This document shows, in pieces, positions 5,475 through 6,095 of a stretch of 6,095 bases of DNA. The DNA comes from an uncultured Succinatimonas sp. (GTDB lineage: Bacteria; Pseudomonadota; Gammaproteobacteria; Enterobacterales; Succinivibrionaceae). The notes beneath the pieces are model-generated. The model ran no database searches. It was not told where the DNA came from and saw only the letters and a list, made by a program, of their open reading frames with translations. The stretch spans positions 1-6,095 of the forward strand of contig URKL01000113.1 in NCBI GenBank assembly GCA_900548485.1, written 5' to 3'. The first letter of the stretch is position 1; every line of letters starts with the position of its first letter. Position numbers and translations under genes: made by a program.

Positions 5475-5555
5475 GAGTACAAGTTCATGTGCACAATTTT
5501 CACAAGCACATAAAACACAGAATTTTTTTTAGATATAGTAAAGAGGATGTACATT

Positions 5556-6095
5556 ATGAGAAAGCCTGTCGTCATGGGAAACTGGAAACTTAACGGCACC
5601 AAGCAGTCTGTTACCGAATTGGTACAAGCCTTTGTAGCTCCTGCCAATCAAGCTGCAACTAAAGTTGATGTAGCAGTTTGTGCTCCTGCTGTATTTATTG
5701 GTACCGTAGAGTTCAATGCCGCAGGTTCTAGACTTCAGTGGGGTTCTGAGGATTGTGACGTTCACACTCAGGGTGCTTTCACCGGTGAGAACTCTCCGGT
5801 TATGTTAAAAGAATTTGGTTGCACCTATGCCATTGTTGGTCACTCCGAGCGTCGTCAGTATCATAATGAGTCCAATGAGTGCGTAGCTCAGAAATTCAAA
5901 GCCGCTCAAGACAATGGTTTAGTACCAGTATTATGTATCGGTGAGTCTGAGAAAGAATACGATGAGGGTAAGACTGTTGAAGTTTGTAAGGCTGAACTTC
6001 AGGCTGTTATCGACTTATGCGGTATCGAAGCTTTCAACAATGCTATTATCGCTTATGAGCCGATTTGGGCTATTGGTACTGGTAAGACTGCTACC
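5556..6095 (+). CDS. tpiA: Triosephosphate isomerase, 5' part (runs off window)
   Basis: This glycolytic enzyme interconverts dihydroxyacetone phosphate and glyceraldehyde 3-phosphate. The first 180 residues are present; the usual length is about 250, so roughly the last 70 lie beyond the right edge. Catalytic residues are visible: Asn9 and Lys11 in GNWKLNG, His96 in VGHSERR and Glu168 in AYEPIW. IGTGKTAT at 173-180 is the start of the mobile loop 6. QGAFTGE (72-78) is also typical. AGAGGA at 5542-5547, eight bases before ATG 5556, supports the start. Codon use is visibly richer in G/C-ending codons (CAG, GAG, ACC, ATC) than the catabolic genes to the left, as expected for a highly expressed housekeeping gene. 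It is preceded by a long non-coding region and is presumably transcribed on its own. Confidence 0.97.
   Translation, partial: MRKPVVMGNWKLNGTKQSVTELVQAFVAPANQAATKVDVAVCAPAVFIGTVEFNAAGSRLQWGSEDCDVHTQGAFTGENSPVMLKEFGCTYAIVGHSERRQYHNESNECVAQKFKAAQDNGLVPVLCIGESEKEYDEGKTVEVCKAELQAVIDLCGIEAFNNAIIAYEPIWAIGTGKTAT

Larger units (their letters stand above)
4905..5555. other. Non-coding region between the RraA-like gene and tpiA
   Basis: These 651 AT-rich bases have no credible gene on either strand. The left part (4940-5044) has hairpins that could end the upstream operon. The middle (about 5045-5235) shows only A/T-rich low-complexity sequence. The right part has inverted repeats, a LacI-type operator and presumably the tpiA promoter. 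Two tiny overlapping ORFs at 5453-5532 lack ribosome sites. The length leaves room for a small RNA, but no clear promoter-plus-terminator pair was found. Confidence 0.75.

Noticed and set aside
5489..5505. TGTGC-N7-TCACA as a CRP site before tpiA
   Set aside because: The spacing is seven rather than six bases and one half-site is imperfect, so it is not a convincing CRP site.
5453..5532. Two tiny overlapping ORFs (7 and 19 codons, ATGA overlap) before tpiA, possible leader peptides
   Set aside because: Neither has a Shine-Dalgarno site, and the tentative promoter would start transcription after their start codons.

Overview
The window is AT-rich DNA that looks like part of a gammaproteobacterial chromosome. 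The triosephosphate isomerase at the right edge begins with the proteobacterial form MRKPVVMGNWKLNG, and Shine-Dalgarno sites precede nearly every gene. Very low GC, a TRAP transporter for organic acids and a CRP/FNR-type site would suit a facultative or strict anaerobe, for example a host-associated Succinivibrionaceae-like bacterium. That placement is an inference; no gene in the window fixes the genus. There are no rRNA, tRNA, CRISPR or insertion-sequence features.

Layout: positions 1-94 are non-coding with a short hairpin. Positions 95-2964 hold a complete minus-strand TRAP transporter operon in the order dctP, dctQ, dctM. A long, nearly perfect hairpin with U-tracts separates dctP from dctQM. 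Positions 2965-3270 form a divergent control region with three copies of a TAAC-A(G/T)-GT operator-like motif and one CRP/FNR-like palindrome. Positions 3271-4904 hold a plus-strand gene pair: a CtBP-type D-2-hydroxyacid dehydrogenase and an RraA/HMG-aldolase-family protein. Positions 4905-5555 are a 651-base non-coding stretch with terminator hairpins, inverted repeats and a LacI-family-type operator. The 5' part of tpiA begins at 5556 and runs off the right edge.

The five divergent genes read as one compact catabolic unit. A periplasmic binding protein captures a carboxylic acid and DctQM imports it with a cation gradient. An NAD-dependent dehydrogenase would oxidise a 2-hydroxy group to a 2-oxo group, and a metal-dependent class II pyruvate aldolase or decarboxylase would split the product, probably to pyruvate or a related 2-oxo acid. 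The substrate cannot be read from the sequence. The shared operator-like motifs suggest one repressor for both arms, encoded outside the window. tpiA is an independent housekeeping gene. The best leads are this transporter/dehydrogenase/aldolase module of unknown substrate, its divergent operator set, and the intra-operon terminator; nothing here points to a defence or mobile system.
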